Shown piece by piece: positions 21,097 to 30,589 of a stretch of DNA of 64,000 nucleotides (position 1 is its first letter; every line of letters begins with the position of its first letter). Under the pieces are notes generated by a model, which ran no database searches, was not told the origin of the DNA, and was given only the letters and a program-made list of their open reading frames with translations. The DNA comes from Bacteroidales bacterium. Lineage in GTDB: Bacteria > Bacteroidota > Bacteroidia > Bacteroidales > F082. The translations under genes were made by a program, and so were the position numbers. The stretch lies in the NCBI GenBank assembly GCA_016936355.1, contig JAFGYB010000066.1, forward strand, positions 62,001 through 126,000, read 5' to 3'.

Positions 21097-22244
21097 AGCT
21101 GCTGAGAAGAATTATCTTTTAAAAGTATGAGGGTCAACGTCTGGTTACAAAAGCGGCTCTTTCCATTGTTGCTTTTTCCCGTCTCTCCGTACCCAAAGAA
21201 CCCTGCCAGGGGAACTTTCCATTTAATGGGAGCCAGTTTGACTTCCGTAGTGACCAGTGGTCCCAGTGCCACATTGCGGGCTACGCCGGAAAAGATGAGC
21301 AGAAAATCAGCCTCCTGGTAACGGGAGTGAAAATCAATAATCTTTTCACGGGTGCTTTCCAGAATCTCGAAACCCGGTGAAGCAGAGAAACTAACCTTGC
21401 TTTTGTTGGGAACGGAACCGGACAGTATGATGCTCCTCTTTTTTCTGTCGATACCGGTGATCATGCGGGTGGCAAAGGTTTCATCGGATTGTTTCATCAT
21501 CAGTGGATATTCCACACCAATGGCCGGCAAATCATCTTCGGAGATGCTCAGGTAACTGGTGTATAAATCCAGTGCTGAAAGGTGGTTGATTTCGTAGATG
21601 ACGTTATCCTTGCTGGAGGTAATGGTGAATTCGTTCCCCAGCCCGATCCAGCCACTGGTGGTCACACCATGGATGTCGATCTTATCGTTGTCGAGTACCA
21701 GATAAACAATTCCTTTTTCCAGTATGTTGGTTTCAGTAAAGATGTACGTGTGCTGAAATTTCAGGTCGTCGCCTGCCATGCTGCCATAAAGTTCCAAATC
21801 CTGGCCTGCTGTGTATAAAATACCTTCGGTAAGCGCATGACCATCGGTTTCCAGTCCTCCGGTAAAAAAAATGGCGGCGGGGTTTCCAAACAGTTTTTTA
21901 ATCTTTTTCCCGGTTTCTTTCCCTAAGTCACACCAGCTTTTGTTTTTTTGTTCCTGGCTTTCCAGGTGAAACAACTCCGGATTCAGGTTGGTCAGGACGA
22001 ACAAACCACCCTTTTCTATAATCTGATCTTCTTTTGGGGTAAAATTCAGGGCTCCGGCTGTGGTGGTTCCCATCAGGCGGATGTTTCGCGACTTGAAATA
22101 ATCCATGATGTCGGATAAAGGGAAGTCGGAGGAAACAAATGCAAATGCCAGGGTAGGAGCAAAATCGACATGCTGCAGCGATTGTTCCAATTGGGTTTTG
22201 AACTCACCGAAGATTTTTACTGAAAAACTATACGACCTGATCAT
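21093..22244 (-). CDS. FIST N/C-domain sensory protein
   Basis: FVSSDFPLSDIMDYFKSRNIRLMGTTTAGAL, GGLETDGHALTEGILYTAGQDLELYGSMAGDDLKF, VPLAGFFGYGETG; overlaps the kinase start by 4 bp (ATGA). Confidence 0.85.
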   Translation of the reverse strand: MIRSYSFSVKIFGEFKTQLEQSLQHVDFAPTLAFAFVSSDFPLSDIMDYFKSRNIRLMGTTTAGALNFTPKEDQIIEKGGLFVLTNLNPELFHLESQEQKNKSWCDLGKETGKKIKKLFGNPAAIFFTGGLETDGHALTEGILYTAGQDLELYGSMAGDDLKFQHTYIFTETNILEKGIVYLVLDNDKIDIHGVTTSGWIGLGNEFTITSSKDNVIYEINHLSALDLYTSYLSISEDDLPAIGVEYPLMMKQSDETFATRMITGIDRKKRSIILSGSVPNKSKVSFSASPGFEILESTREKIIDFHSRYQEADFLLIFSGVARNVALGPLVTTEVKLAPIKWKVPLAGFFGYGETGKSNNGKSRFCNQTLTLILLKDNSSQQL

Positions 22245-22394
22245 GGCTCATTATGAAGACATCAATAACAAAAATAGTAAACTTTTTGGTTTTGAGTATC
22301 TTTATTTGATGCGATCAGACAGACCAGGTTGCACTGATCCGGAAGTCGTTTCAGTGAATAAATTTTTGGGCTCGGAAATAACGCGGATGCGATT

Positions 22395-23435
22395 CTATTT
22401 TTTCAGTCCGTCCCAGCCCTGTGCTTTCAGCTCAATAACCTGATTGCCACTGGTGATGAGCCTGTTTCCTTCGGAAGCATCGGTGATGTAACCAATGATG
22501 GTAACGCCCTCAACGTTGCTTATTTTTTCAAAATCGTCTTGTTTCACAGTGAACAACAGTTCGTAGTCTTCACCACCGTTCAGCGCGGCAACAGCCGGAA
22601 CAATTTTAAACTCGCCGGCTGTGTCGAAAGTATTTTGGTCAATGGGTATTTTTTCTTCGTAAATGGCAACCCCCACCTCCGACGAATTGGCAAGGTGTAT
22701 GGCTTCGGAAGCCAGACCATCCGAAATATCGATCATGGAAGTGGGAATGATGTCGTTTTCCACCAGTTTTTTCACCACATCGGTACGGGGTTCCGGTTTC
22801 AGTTGCCGTTGCAGAATGTATTCTTTCCCTGCCATATCCGGCTGGATGTTCGGGTTGGCCTTGAATCCCTGTTTCTCTCTTTCGAGCACGAGCAATCCCA
22901 TGTAAGCACCCCCCAAATCTCCGGTAACACACAGCAAATCGTTGGGTTGTGCTCCTTTGCGGTAAGTGATTCGGCTTTCTTCCACCTCTCCGATGACGGT
23001 TACCGAGATGAACAATCCGTGCAGGCTGCTGGTCGTATCGCCTCCAACAAAGTCGACACCGTATACTTCGCAGGCTTTTTTCATGCCTTCGTAAATTTCC
23101 TCAATGGCTTCCACCGAAAATTTGCTGGAGATGGCCATGCCCACCACCATTTGTTTGGGAACGCCATTCATAGCAGCCATATCGGAAAAATTGACCACGG
23201 CCGATTTATATCCAATGTGTTTCAGTGGAGAGTAAACCATATCGAAATGAACTCCTTCAACCAGCAAATCCTTGGATACGAGAGTATATTTCCCGCTGTC
23301 GGTTTTCAGAACGGCGGCATCGTCGCCGACACCCAGAACGGTGGACAGGTTCTTTGGTTTCAAATCAGCAGTCAGTCGATCAATCAGGCCAAATTCGCCC
23401 AGTTCGGAAATGGATGTCAGTTTGGAAGTGCTCAT
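22395..23435 (-). CDS. thiL: Thiamine-monophosphate kinase
   Basis: SELGEFGLIDRL, GVGDDAAVL, DLLVEGVHFD, GGDTTSS, DISDGLASEAIHLA, GGEDYELLFTV; start at MSTSKLTS. Confidence 0.94.
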   Translation of the reverse strand: MSTSKLTSISELGEFGLIDRLTADLKPKNLSTVLGVGDDAAVLKTDSGKYTLVSKDLLVEGVHFDMVYSPLKHIGYKSAVVNFSDMAAMNGVPKQMVVGMAISSKFSVEAIEEIYEGMKKACEVYGVDFVGGDTTSSLHGLFISVTVIGEVEESRITYRKGAQPNDLLCVTGDLGGAYMGLLVLEREKQGFKANPNIQPDMAGKEYILQRQLKPEPRTDVVKKLVENDIIPTSMIDISDGLASEAIHLANSSEVGVAIYEEKIPIDQNTFDTAGEFKIVPAVAALNGGEDYELLFTVKQDDFEKISNVEGVTIIGYITDASEGNRLITSGNQVIELKAQGWDGLKK

Positions 23436-23508
23436 AAATAAATTTTTTGCAAAAATAAACATTCCATAAGCTCTGATTACCATCCGGATCATCAAAAAAG
23501 AAATGTGT

Positions 23509-23516
23509 TACTTTTG
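23509..23516 (+). promoter_or_regulatory. Candidate Bacteroidota -7 box (TACTTTTG)
   Basis: TAnnTTTG match; too close to ATG 23521 (4 nt) but well placed for ATG 23539. Confidence 0.4.
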
Positions 23517-23538
23517 AGCGATGTTTAGACGAAAGAAA

Positions 23539-23997
23539 ATGCACAAAAAATCCTGGCTCTTCCTTTTTCTTATTCTTCCTTTTTTCTGGGGTTGCGGTAA
23601 GGGAAATTATAATCCGGATATTAAGCCTGCACAGGTTCAAATCGATATTGACCCGGGTTCCACCTTGTATCAGAAGCTGAATACTGTGGGAGGCTGCATT
23701 TATGTAAAAAACGGCGATCCGGGTGTGTATCTGAGCAGCGAGTCGAGAGGGGTGATCATTTACCGCGTGGGCATTTCTGATTTCAAAGCCTATGACCGCA
23801 TTCCTCCCAACAATCCCAATCAGTGTGGTAGTACTACGCAGCTGGTTGTGGGGGATAACTTTCCTTTCGCCAAGGATCCCTGCACGGGGAATGAATACAA
23901 TTTACTGGACGGAACTTTATACAGTGGTTCGGGCACCTACCCCATGATCAGTTATCAGACGCAATACGACGGACAACTTCTTCATGTTTATAACTAA
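23539..23997 (+). CDS. Lipoprotein-like hypothetical protein
   Basis: MHKKSWLFLFLILPFFWGCGKGNYNP signal/lipobox; ORF track start 23521; internal ATG 23539 preferred from promoter spacing. Confidence 0.7.
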   Translation: MHKKSWLFLFLILPFFWGCGKGNYNPDIKPAQVQIDIDPGSTLYQKLNTVGGCIYVKNGDPGVYLSSESRGVIIYRVGISDFKAYDRIPPNNPNQCGSTTQLVVGDNFPFAKDPCTGNEYNLLDGTLYSGSGTYPMISYQTQYDGQLLHVYN

Positions 23998-24000
23998 TAA

Positions 24001-24029
24001 AAAACCCGGCCTTTGAGCCGGGTTTTTTA
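24001..24029 (+). terminator. Rho-independent terminator
   Basis: AAAACCCGGC-ctttga-GCCGGGTTTTTT. Confidence 0.9.
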
Positions 24030-24047
24030 TTTGAACAGTCGTGTGGA

Positions 24048-26777
24048 TCAGCCACATTTGGAATAACCGCAGGAGCTGCAGGTAAGGCAACCGTCCTGGT
24101 AGATCAGGGAAGACTCGTGGCATTCGGGACATTCGTTATCCACCAGTTTTTCGCCGTCTTCAATGTACCGTTTCAGTGCCCGTACCACTCCGTTTTTCCA
24201 GGTGTTGATGTTGTCATCATCCAAATTTAACTTGGCCACTAGGTTGGTGACATAGGGCAAGGGCATACCGTGACGCAGCAATCCGGAAATCAGCTTGGCA
24301 TAATTCCAGAAGGTTTTGTCAAAGGAACGGGACAATCCCTCAACCGTAATTTTATAACCTTGTTTGTCTTCAAACTGGAAATCGTAGCGTGAAATTTCCC
24401 CTTTGATCTTGTTTTTGATGATCCAGCCGTTTTCAATATGCGGCGGCAGGTAAAAGTCATCAGCCTTACCGGTAAAGATTTCGTAAGGACGGTTGTCCAT
24501 GATGCCAACCACAGCAATCCATTTTTCGTAGTTGTTCTGGAAACGAAGCACATTGGCCTCCAGAACTTTTGGACGGGGCGGGGCACTGGTTTCTTTGAAA
24601 GAAGTATCGTCTTTATCTTTTTCAGTGTTGCTGACCAGTACACCGGAACGGGAACCATCCCGATAGATGGTCATGCCTTTACAGCCGCTTTCCCAGGCGG
24701 TCATGTAAATCTGGCTCACCACATCTTCGGTAACGCTTTCGGGGATGTTCACGGTAACACTGATGGAATGATCCACCCATTTTTGAATACTGCCCTGCAT
24801 TTTTACCTTGCTTACCCAGTCGATATCGGCCGAAGTAGCTTTGTAGTAGGGCGACTTTTTGATGATGGTTTGTAATTCTTCTTCCGGTTTATTTTTTACT
24901 TCTTGCACGTTGTATCCGTTAATCTTGAGCCAGGTTTCAAATTTAGGATGGAATACATTGTATTCTTCCCATGAATCGCCCACTTCATCCACAAAAGTAA
25001 CGTTGACATTTTTGTCGTTGGGGTTCACCTTTCTGCGGCGTTTGTAGGAAACCAGGAATACGGGTTCAATTCCGGATGTGGTTTGAGTACAAATGCTGAT
25101 GCTGCCGGTAGGGGCGATGGTCATCATGGCGATGTTGCGCCGACCCACTTTGGTCATTTTGCTGTACAAATGCGGAGCGTTTTCCTTGATGCGCAGAATA
25201 AAGGGATTGTTGGCTTCGCGTGCGGCATCAAAAATGGGGAAAGCACCTCGTTCTTCAGCCAGATCCACAGAATTGCGGTAGGCTTCCAGTGTCAGCAGTT
25301 TGTGTACTTCAACCGAGAAATTGATGGCATCTTCCGATCCGTAACGAAGCCCCAGCGCAGCCAGCATATCGCCTTCGGCAGTAATACCAATACCGGTTCT
25401 CCTGCCCTGGATTGATTTTTCGCGAATTTTTTCCCACAGTCTTCTTTCGGTCATTTTGATTTCTTCCGATTCCGGATCGGCATCGATCTTACTTAGAATG
25501 GCATCAATTTTTTCAATTTCCAGATCCACAATGTCGTCCATCATGCGGTGGGCAATGCGGGTATGTTTGCTGAACAGTTCGCCGTTGAAATAGGCTTCTT
25601 CGGTGAAGGGATTTTCTACATAGCTGTACAGATTAATGGCCAGCAACCGGCAGGAGTCGTAAGGACATAAGGGAATCTCTCCGCAGGGGTTGGTCGATAC
25701 CGTTCGGAATCCTTTGTCGGCATAACAGTCGGGAACCGATTCGCGGATGACAGTATCCCAGAACAAAACACCGGGTTCGGCAGAAGACCATGCGTTGTGA
25801 ATGATTTTATCCCATAGTTCTTTGGCCATGATTTCTTTTTTGTACATGGGCTGATCCGAATTCACCGGGAATTTCTGCAGATAGCTTGTGTTGTTTTTCA
25901 CCGCTTCCATAAACTCATCGTCCAGTTTTACGGAAACATTGGCGCCGGTAACTTTGCCCTGTTCCATTTTGGCATCGATGAAATTTTCCGAATCGGGATG
26001 TTTGATGCCGATGCTCAGCATAAGGGCACCGCGGCGACCGTCCTGAGCCACTTCGCGGGTTGAATTGGAGTACCGCTCCATAAAAGGAACCACTCCGGTC
26101 GAGGTCAGGGCTGTATTGTTCACCGGACTTCCTTTGGGGCGGATGTGGGTGAAATCATGACCTACGCCCCCTCTTCGTTTCATGAGTTGAACCTGTTCCT
26201 GGTCCACTTTCATGATCCCGCCGTAGGAATCGGAATTCCCATCATTACCAATCACAAAACAGTTGGAAAGAGAGGAAATCTGGTAGTCGTTTCCGATGCC
26301 AGCCATTGGGCTGCCGGCAGGGATGATGTATTTAAAATGATCCAGTACTTCAAAAAGTTCTTCTTCACTCAGGGGGTTGGGGTATTTTTGTTCGATGCGG
26401 GCAATTTCACTGGCAATGCGCCGATGCATTTCTTCCGGTGTTTTTTCAAAAATATTTCCTTTACTGTCTTTTAATGCATATTTGTTAGCCCAAACAGCTG
26501 CCGCCAACGAGTCACCATCGAAATACTCAGTGGCTGCCTGTACAACTTCATCGTAGGATAAGGGTTTGTCTACCGGTGCTGATTCTGAAAGATTTACACT
26601 CTTTAAATCCAAAGATTTGACGGTGAAACCCTGTTGATTTTTCTGCATTTGTTCAGTCTTTCTACGCTCTTCCAATACCTTATCGTAAAATCCTTTTTCT
26701 TCATTCTTCTCAACTGGCAATGCAGTGGTTTCCGGTTCCGGCTCATCGTTAAACTGGAGGTATAAATTGTTATCCAT
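24048..26777 (-). CDS. nrdJ: Adenosylcobalamin-dependent (class II) ribonucleoside-diphosphate reductase
   Basis: SSLSNCFVIGNDGNSDSYGGIM, RRGGVGHDFTHIRPKGSPVNN, STNPCGEIPLCPYDSCRL, MTIAPTGSISICTQTTSGIEPVF, C-terminal zinc ribbon CPECHESSLIYQDGCLTCSSCGYSKCG. Confidence 0.93.
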   Translation of the reverse strand: MDNNLYLQFNDEPEPETTALPVEKNEEKGFYDKVLEERRKTEQMQKNQQGFTVKSLDLKSVNLSESAPVDKPLSYDEVVQAATEYFDGDSLAAAVWANKYALKDSKGNIFEKTPEEMHRRIASEIARIEQKYPNPLSEEELFEVLDHFKYIIPAGSPMAGIGNDYQISSLSNCFVIGNDGNSDSYGGIMKVDQEQVQLMKRRGGVGHDFTHIRPKGSPVNNTALTSTGVVPFMERYSNSTREVAQDGRRGALMLSIGIKHPDSENFIDAKMEQGKVTGANVSVKLDDEFMEAVKNNTSYLQKFPVNSDQPMYKKEIMAKELWDKIIHNAWSSAEPGVLFWDTVIRESVPDCYADKGFRTVSTNPCGEIPLCPYDSCRLLAINLYSYVENPFTEEAYFNGELFSKHTRIAHRMMDDIVDLEIEKIDAILSKIDADPESEEIKMTERRLWEKIREKSIQGRRTGIGITAEGDMLAALGLRYGSEDAINFSVEVHKLLTLEAYRNSVDLAEERGAFPIFDAAREANNPFILRIKENAPHLYSKMTKVGRRNIAMMTIAPTGSISICTQTTSGIEPVFLVSYKRRRKVNPNDKNVNVTFVDEVGDSWEEYNVFHPKFETWLKINGYNVQEVKNKPEEELQTIIKKSPYYKATSADIDWVSKVKMQGSIQKWVDHSISVTVNIPESVTEDVVSQIYMTAWESGCKGMTIYRDGSRSGVLVSNTEKDKDDTSFKETSAPPRPKVLEANVLRFQNNYEKWIAVVGIMDNRPYEIFTGKADDFYLPPHIENGWIIKNKIKGEISRYDFQFEDKQGYKITVEGLSRSFDKTFWNYAKLISGLLRHGMPLPYVTNLVAKLNLDDDNINTWKNGVVRALKRYIEDGEKLVDNECPECHESSLIYQDGCLTCSSCGYSKCG

Positions 26778-27294
26778 AACAGTAAAATAGATCAAAAATT
26801 ATTTATAATATATAGTAAATCAGGAACCTGATTTTTTCGGGTGCCTATCCCTGATTTTGTTGCAATGTACAACACAAAACCAATGATTGGACCAAAATTT
26901 TATTCACTGCAATGTGTTAATAAATATTAAATAACGCAGAATTAAAATATTACGCATTTAATTCGATGTGAATATCACTGAAAAAATTTTTTGGCACAGT
27001 TTTTAGTGTCTTTTACCCTCTCTGTAGAGCCTTGTAATTTAGTTATTTATCAATATTATATAGAACTCTTTTAAATACAATCTTTGTATCCATTGATAGT
27101 AAAGGGATTCAGGAATCTGTGAAATTTAATATGCATTTTCCGAAAAGGTTTGCGGAAAAAATAAAGTCATTTTTTCTGCCAATATTTATGCTTTGTTTGG
27201 GGGCAATAATTAACAATTCAATGCTAATAAAATCTTGGCGAATCACCCGGATACCGTTTTCAGGTCTTGTAAATTTGAGTCAGAAACTAAATTT

Positions 27295-27642
27295 ATGCGG
27301 TTTTTCCCCGATACCATCGAAAATGAGATCCAGGCTCGCCTGAATTACAAAAGACTGGCTGTTCTGTATCACCCGGACCGGGGCGGCAATGAAGAAATCA
27401 TGCGGGCGATCAATCAGGAATATGATCTGATCAAGAAAAAACTAAAAAAACAACGTCAGGGCCTGCAAAGTGTGCAGGTGGGCGACAGGGTTCGTGTTAA
27501 CGGAACCGAGTGTGAAGTAACAGCTGTTTTTAAAGATAGTTTTGTCGCTAAGGCGGTCGGTCGTCACCGGCTGGCTGTTTTCGATAAAAAAACCGGTATT
27601 GCATTGTACGATCATAAATTCAAGGCAGAGGTCATTCTTTAG
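27295..27642 (+). CDS. Small J-domain (DnaJ-like) protein with C-terminal beta-rich segment
   Basis: MRFFPDTIENEIQARLNYKRLAVLYHPDRGGNEEIMRAINQEYDLIKKKLKK (HPD motif). ATG 27295 chosen; the 27235 start gives an unconvincing extension. Confidence 0.75.
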   Translation: MRFFPDTIENEIQARLNYKRLAVLYHPDRGGNEEIMRAINQEYDLIKKKLKKQRQGLQSVQVGDRVRVNGTECEVTAVFKDSFVAKAVGRHRLAVFDKKTGIALYDHKFKAEVIL

Positions 27643-27805
27643 TATACTAACTCCTTTTAAATCATATCCATATTTGTTTTCTGAACGAAGCGGATTCCAT
27701 TTTTTCTGAATTTCAGGAATGAAGCTGTGTTGCTTTTTCCCCTGAAAGTTGCAGGGAAGGTAAGGTCATCGCGGAAAAATACATATATTGCAGTAGTAAA
27801 TATCA

Positions 27806-27831
27806 TACCGGATTTTGAAAATTATCCGGTA
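27806..27831. promoter_or_regulatory. Perfect inverted repeat TACCGGAT-N10-ATCCGGTA upstream of the chemosensory operon
   Basis: 8-bp perfect arms with a 10-nt spacer, 28 nt upstream of the likely STAS start (27859). Confidence 0.5.
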
Positions 27832-27858
27832 CAAACAGACCGTATTTACAGCAAAGCT

Positions 27859-28170
27859 ATGATGCAGATTCAGGACGAGGAAAAAGGAAAAACTCAATAT
27901 TTATTTCAAGGTGATCTGGGAGTTTCGGCCTTGCAGGAAATCTATTCGCAACTCAGCGAACAGAAGATTCAGAAAGGAACCCATTATTTCCGGGTCAGTG
28001 AAGTAGAACATTTGGATATGAGTTTTTTTCAGGTATTGTATGCTTACATTCAGCAACTGAGAAAAGAAGGAAAGGAAGTAATAGTAGATTTTCAGCTGGA
28101 TGAAGAAAATGGCCGGGTGTTTGATCGTTCGGGCCTGAGAAAAGCATTTGATCACTTAATAAACGGTTGA
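27859..28170 (+). CDS. STAS-domain-like protein of the chemosensory operon
   Basis: HYFRVSEVEHLDMSFFQVLYAYIQQLRKEGKEVIVDFQ...FDRSGLRKAFDHL resembles MlaB/SpoIIAA-like STAS; ORF extends to 27727 but ATG 27859 fits domain size. Confidence 0.65.
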   Translation: MMQIQDEEKGKTQYLFQGDLGVSALQEIYSQLSEQKIQKGTHYFRVSEVEHLDMSFFQVLYAYIQQLRKEGKEVIVDFQLDEENGRVFDRSGLRKAFDHLING

Positions 28171-28172
28171 AT

Positions 28173-28538
28173 ATGAGGAAAACAATACTCATTGTGGATG
28201 ATTCATTCAGTATCCGTAATTTATTACAGGTTGTACTGACAGGGGCCGGATACCAGGTGTTGGTGGCTGAAGACGGTAAGGATGCGTTGCCCTACCTGGA
28301 GCGAGGGGATTTGAGCTTGCTGATTACTGATTTACACATGCCCAATATGAACGGACTGGAATTGATCCGACATGTACGGCAAACCGAAATCCATCGTTAT
28401 CTTCCCATTTTGTTTCTCACTACCGAAACCAATTCGGAAATAAAATTGGAGGCAAAAAATGCCGGTGCTACCGGGTGGATCACCAAACCATTCAGGAATG
28501 AAAAATTATTGCAGATCATAAACAGGGTATTGCGTTGA
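28173..28538 (+). CDS. cheY: CheY-like response regulator
   Basis: ILIVDDSFSIRNLL, LLITDLHMPNMNGLELI, FLTTE, WITKPF. Confidence 0.9.
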   Translation: MRKTILIVDDSFSIRNLLQVVLTGAGYQVLVAEDGKDALPYLERGDLSLLITDLHMPNMNGLELIRHVRQTEIHRYLPILFLTTETNSEIKLEAKNAGATGWITKPFRNEKLLQIINRVLR

Positions 28539-30589
28539 TGGAAGAACTGCGTGCAAAATTTCTGGAAGAAGCCCGTGAGTTAATGGGGAAACTTGAGGCT
28601 GCATTGCTGGAACTGGAAGCCAATCCTAATGACAAAGAAAGGATTGATGAAGTATTCAGGGTGATGCATACACTGAAGGGTTCTGGAGGTATGTTTGGTT
28701 TCAATGCATTGAGTGAGCACACCCATGACCTCGAGAGCGTTTACGATCTGGTCCGGTCCTCGAAGCTGCCTCTGACTAGGGAACTGATCGATGTTACTTT
28801 CCGTAGCATGGACCTGATAGGGAAGTTGTTGGAATCTCCCGAGGATCCTTCAATCCTGAAACTGAAAGATGATTTTGCTGAAAATATTAAGGAAAGGTTT
28901 TTGAACCATCCTGTAGGCGCTCCGGATACGCGGTCTGATTTCACGGTACGTCAGAAGGACGACAACACATCAAAAGTTACCTACCACATTCATTTTCAGC
29001 CCGGAGAAGGCGTGCTGAAAGACGGAACCCATCCCTTGTATTTGTTGGATGAGTTGCTTGATTTGGGGACTGGAAAAGCTTTTGTTCATATGGATAAGCT
29101 TCCTGAATTTGAGTCGCTGGTTCCTGATCTGGCCTATTTTTACTGGGATTTCCTGTTGGCAACTGCTGAAGCAGAGTCTGATATAAAAGATGTTTTCATT
29201 TTTGTGGAAGACAACAGTGTGGTTGAAATCAATAAAATAGCTGAAGAAGATCTGTTGCAAAACGAGTTTTTTAATGCGGAAATTGAAAACTTAAAGCTGG
29301 AGGAAACATTTACCCGCGATAAACTGGACCGGTTGGTGGAAGTGTTGCAAAATAAAAAGCCCGCCGAACCAGAAGAGACAACAAATGAAGAGAAGATGCC
29401 TCCCCCTCAAGCCGAAAGACCGCAGGTAGGGGAACTAAACAGTATCAGGGTTTCGTCTGCCAAGCTGGACAATATGATGGACCTCGTTAGCGAGCTCATA
29501 ACGGCTCAGGCGCGACTGGAACACATGGGGCGAAAACTGAAAAGTAGTGAATTGCAACGGGTGGCCGAAGATTTTGAAAAATTATTCAGGCAACTCAGAT
29601 CCAATACGCTGGAGATGCGACTGATTCCTATCTACACGTTGCTGGCCCGGTTTAAACGAATGGTCAGGGATTTATCGCATGATCTGAACAAACAGGTCCG
29701 GTTTCAGACCACGGGAACGGAAACGGAACTGGATAAATCAGTGATTGAAATGCTGTATGACCCGTTGATGCACATCATCCGCAACAGCCTTGATCATGGC
29801 ATTGAATTGCCCGATGAAAGAGTGAAGCTGGGTAAGCAACCCGAGGGACTGATTGAGATAGTGACGTATTATTCCGGTTCCTATGTGGTCATAGAAGTGC
29901 GGGATAACGGACAGGGAATGGATCCCGAAGCGATTCGCCAAAAAGCCCTGGAAAAAAACCTGATTTCCGCTTCGGATAAGCTGGATCACGATGAACTGTT
30001 AAACCTGGTATTTCACCCGGGTTTCAGTACTTCAAAACAAGTCAGTCAGTTATCGGGGCGGGGTGTGGGCATGGATGTGGTTCGGAAGAACATTACAGAA
30101 TTGAGAGGTTATGTGGAACTGAACAGCATAAAAGGTAAAGGAACGACCGTACGCATCCGTCTGCCCCTGACACTGTCCATTATTGACGGACTGCTGGTAT
30201 TGATCGGAAATGCGCGTTACCTGGTTCCGCTTGAAAACATTGTTCACATTTATCCTCTGGAAAAGAAAGAACTGGAAAAGGCTGGTTTCAGTGGCGCTGT
30301 GGTCAAGGAAGGAAACCAAATTCAATTTGTTCATTTGATCCATGAATTCGGGGATACCCGTTTCGTTTTTGAAAAAGGATATTTACTGGTATTCCGGTTT
30401 GAAAACAAGGAAATTGGTTTTGTGATCAACGAAATTGAGGGAAAACACCAGGCGGTAATCAAGCCACTCAATCAATTTGTAAAAGGTAAGGAACTGTTTT
30501 CGGGAGCCACTGTGCTGGGTGACGGAAAAGTAGCCCTGGTGGTCGATCCGTATAGGATGATGCAACAATATACAAATACACTGCAATGA
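28538..30589 (+). CDS. cheA: Chemotaxis histidine kinase CheA
   Basis: P1 MHTLKGSGGMFGF; dimerisation/P4 HIIRNSLDHGIELPDER, DNGQGMDPE, FHPGFSTSKQVSQLSGRGVGMDVVRKNI; CheW-like P5. Confidence 0.95.
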   Translation: MEELRAKFLEEARELMGKLEAALLELEANPNDKERIDEVFRVMHTLKGSGGMFGFNALSEHTHDLESVYDLVRSSKLPLTRELIDVTFRSMDLIGKLLESPEDPSILKLKDDFAENIKERFLNHPVGAPDTRSDFTVRQKDDNTSKVTYHIHFQPGEGVLKDGTHPLYLLDELLDLGTGKAFVHMDKLPEFESLVPDLAYFYWDFLLATAEAESDIKDVFIFVEDNSVVEINKIAEEDLLQNEFFNAEIENLKLEETFTRDKLDRLVEVLQNKKPAEPEETTNEEKMPPPQAERPQVGELNSIRVSSAKLDNMMDLVSELITAQARLEHMGRKLKSSELQRVAEDFEKLFRQLRSNTLEMRLIPIYTLLARFKRMVRDLSHDLNKQVRFQTTGTETELDKSVIEMLYDPLMHIIRNSLDHGIELPDERVKLGKQPEGLIEIVTYYSGSYVVIEVRDNGQGMDPEAIRQKALEKNLISASDKLDHDELLNLVFHPGFSTSKQVSQLSGRGVGMDVVRKNITELRGYVELNSIKGKGTTVRIRLPLTLSIIDGLLVLIGNARYLVPLENIVHIYPLEKKELEKAGFSGAVVKEGNQIQFVHLIHEFGDTRFVFEKGYLLVFRFENKEIGFVINEIEGKHQAVIKPLNQFVKGKELFSGATVLGDGKVALVVDPYRMMQQYTNTLQ

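Noticed and set aside
22539-23441. 300-aa plus-strand ORF opposite thiL
   Set aside because: Antisense shadow; thiL motifs on the minus strand are unambiguous.
26796-27294. Possible cobalamin riboswitch or NrdR box upstream of the B12-dependent RNR
   Set aside because: No B12-box-like GCCACTG motif or structured GC-rich segment seen. A TATAATATATAGTA stretch is only weakly NrdR-like and lacks a clear tandem partner.
27119-27343. 74-aa plus-strand ORF upstream of the J-domain gene
   Set aside because: Overlaps the J-domain CDS in another frame and begins in AT-rich intergenic sequence; no coding signal recognised.
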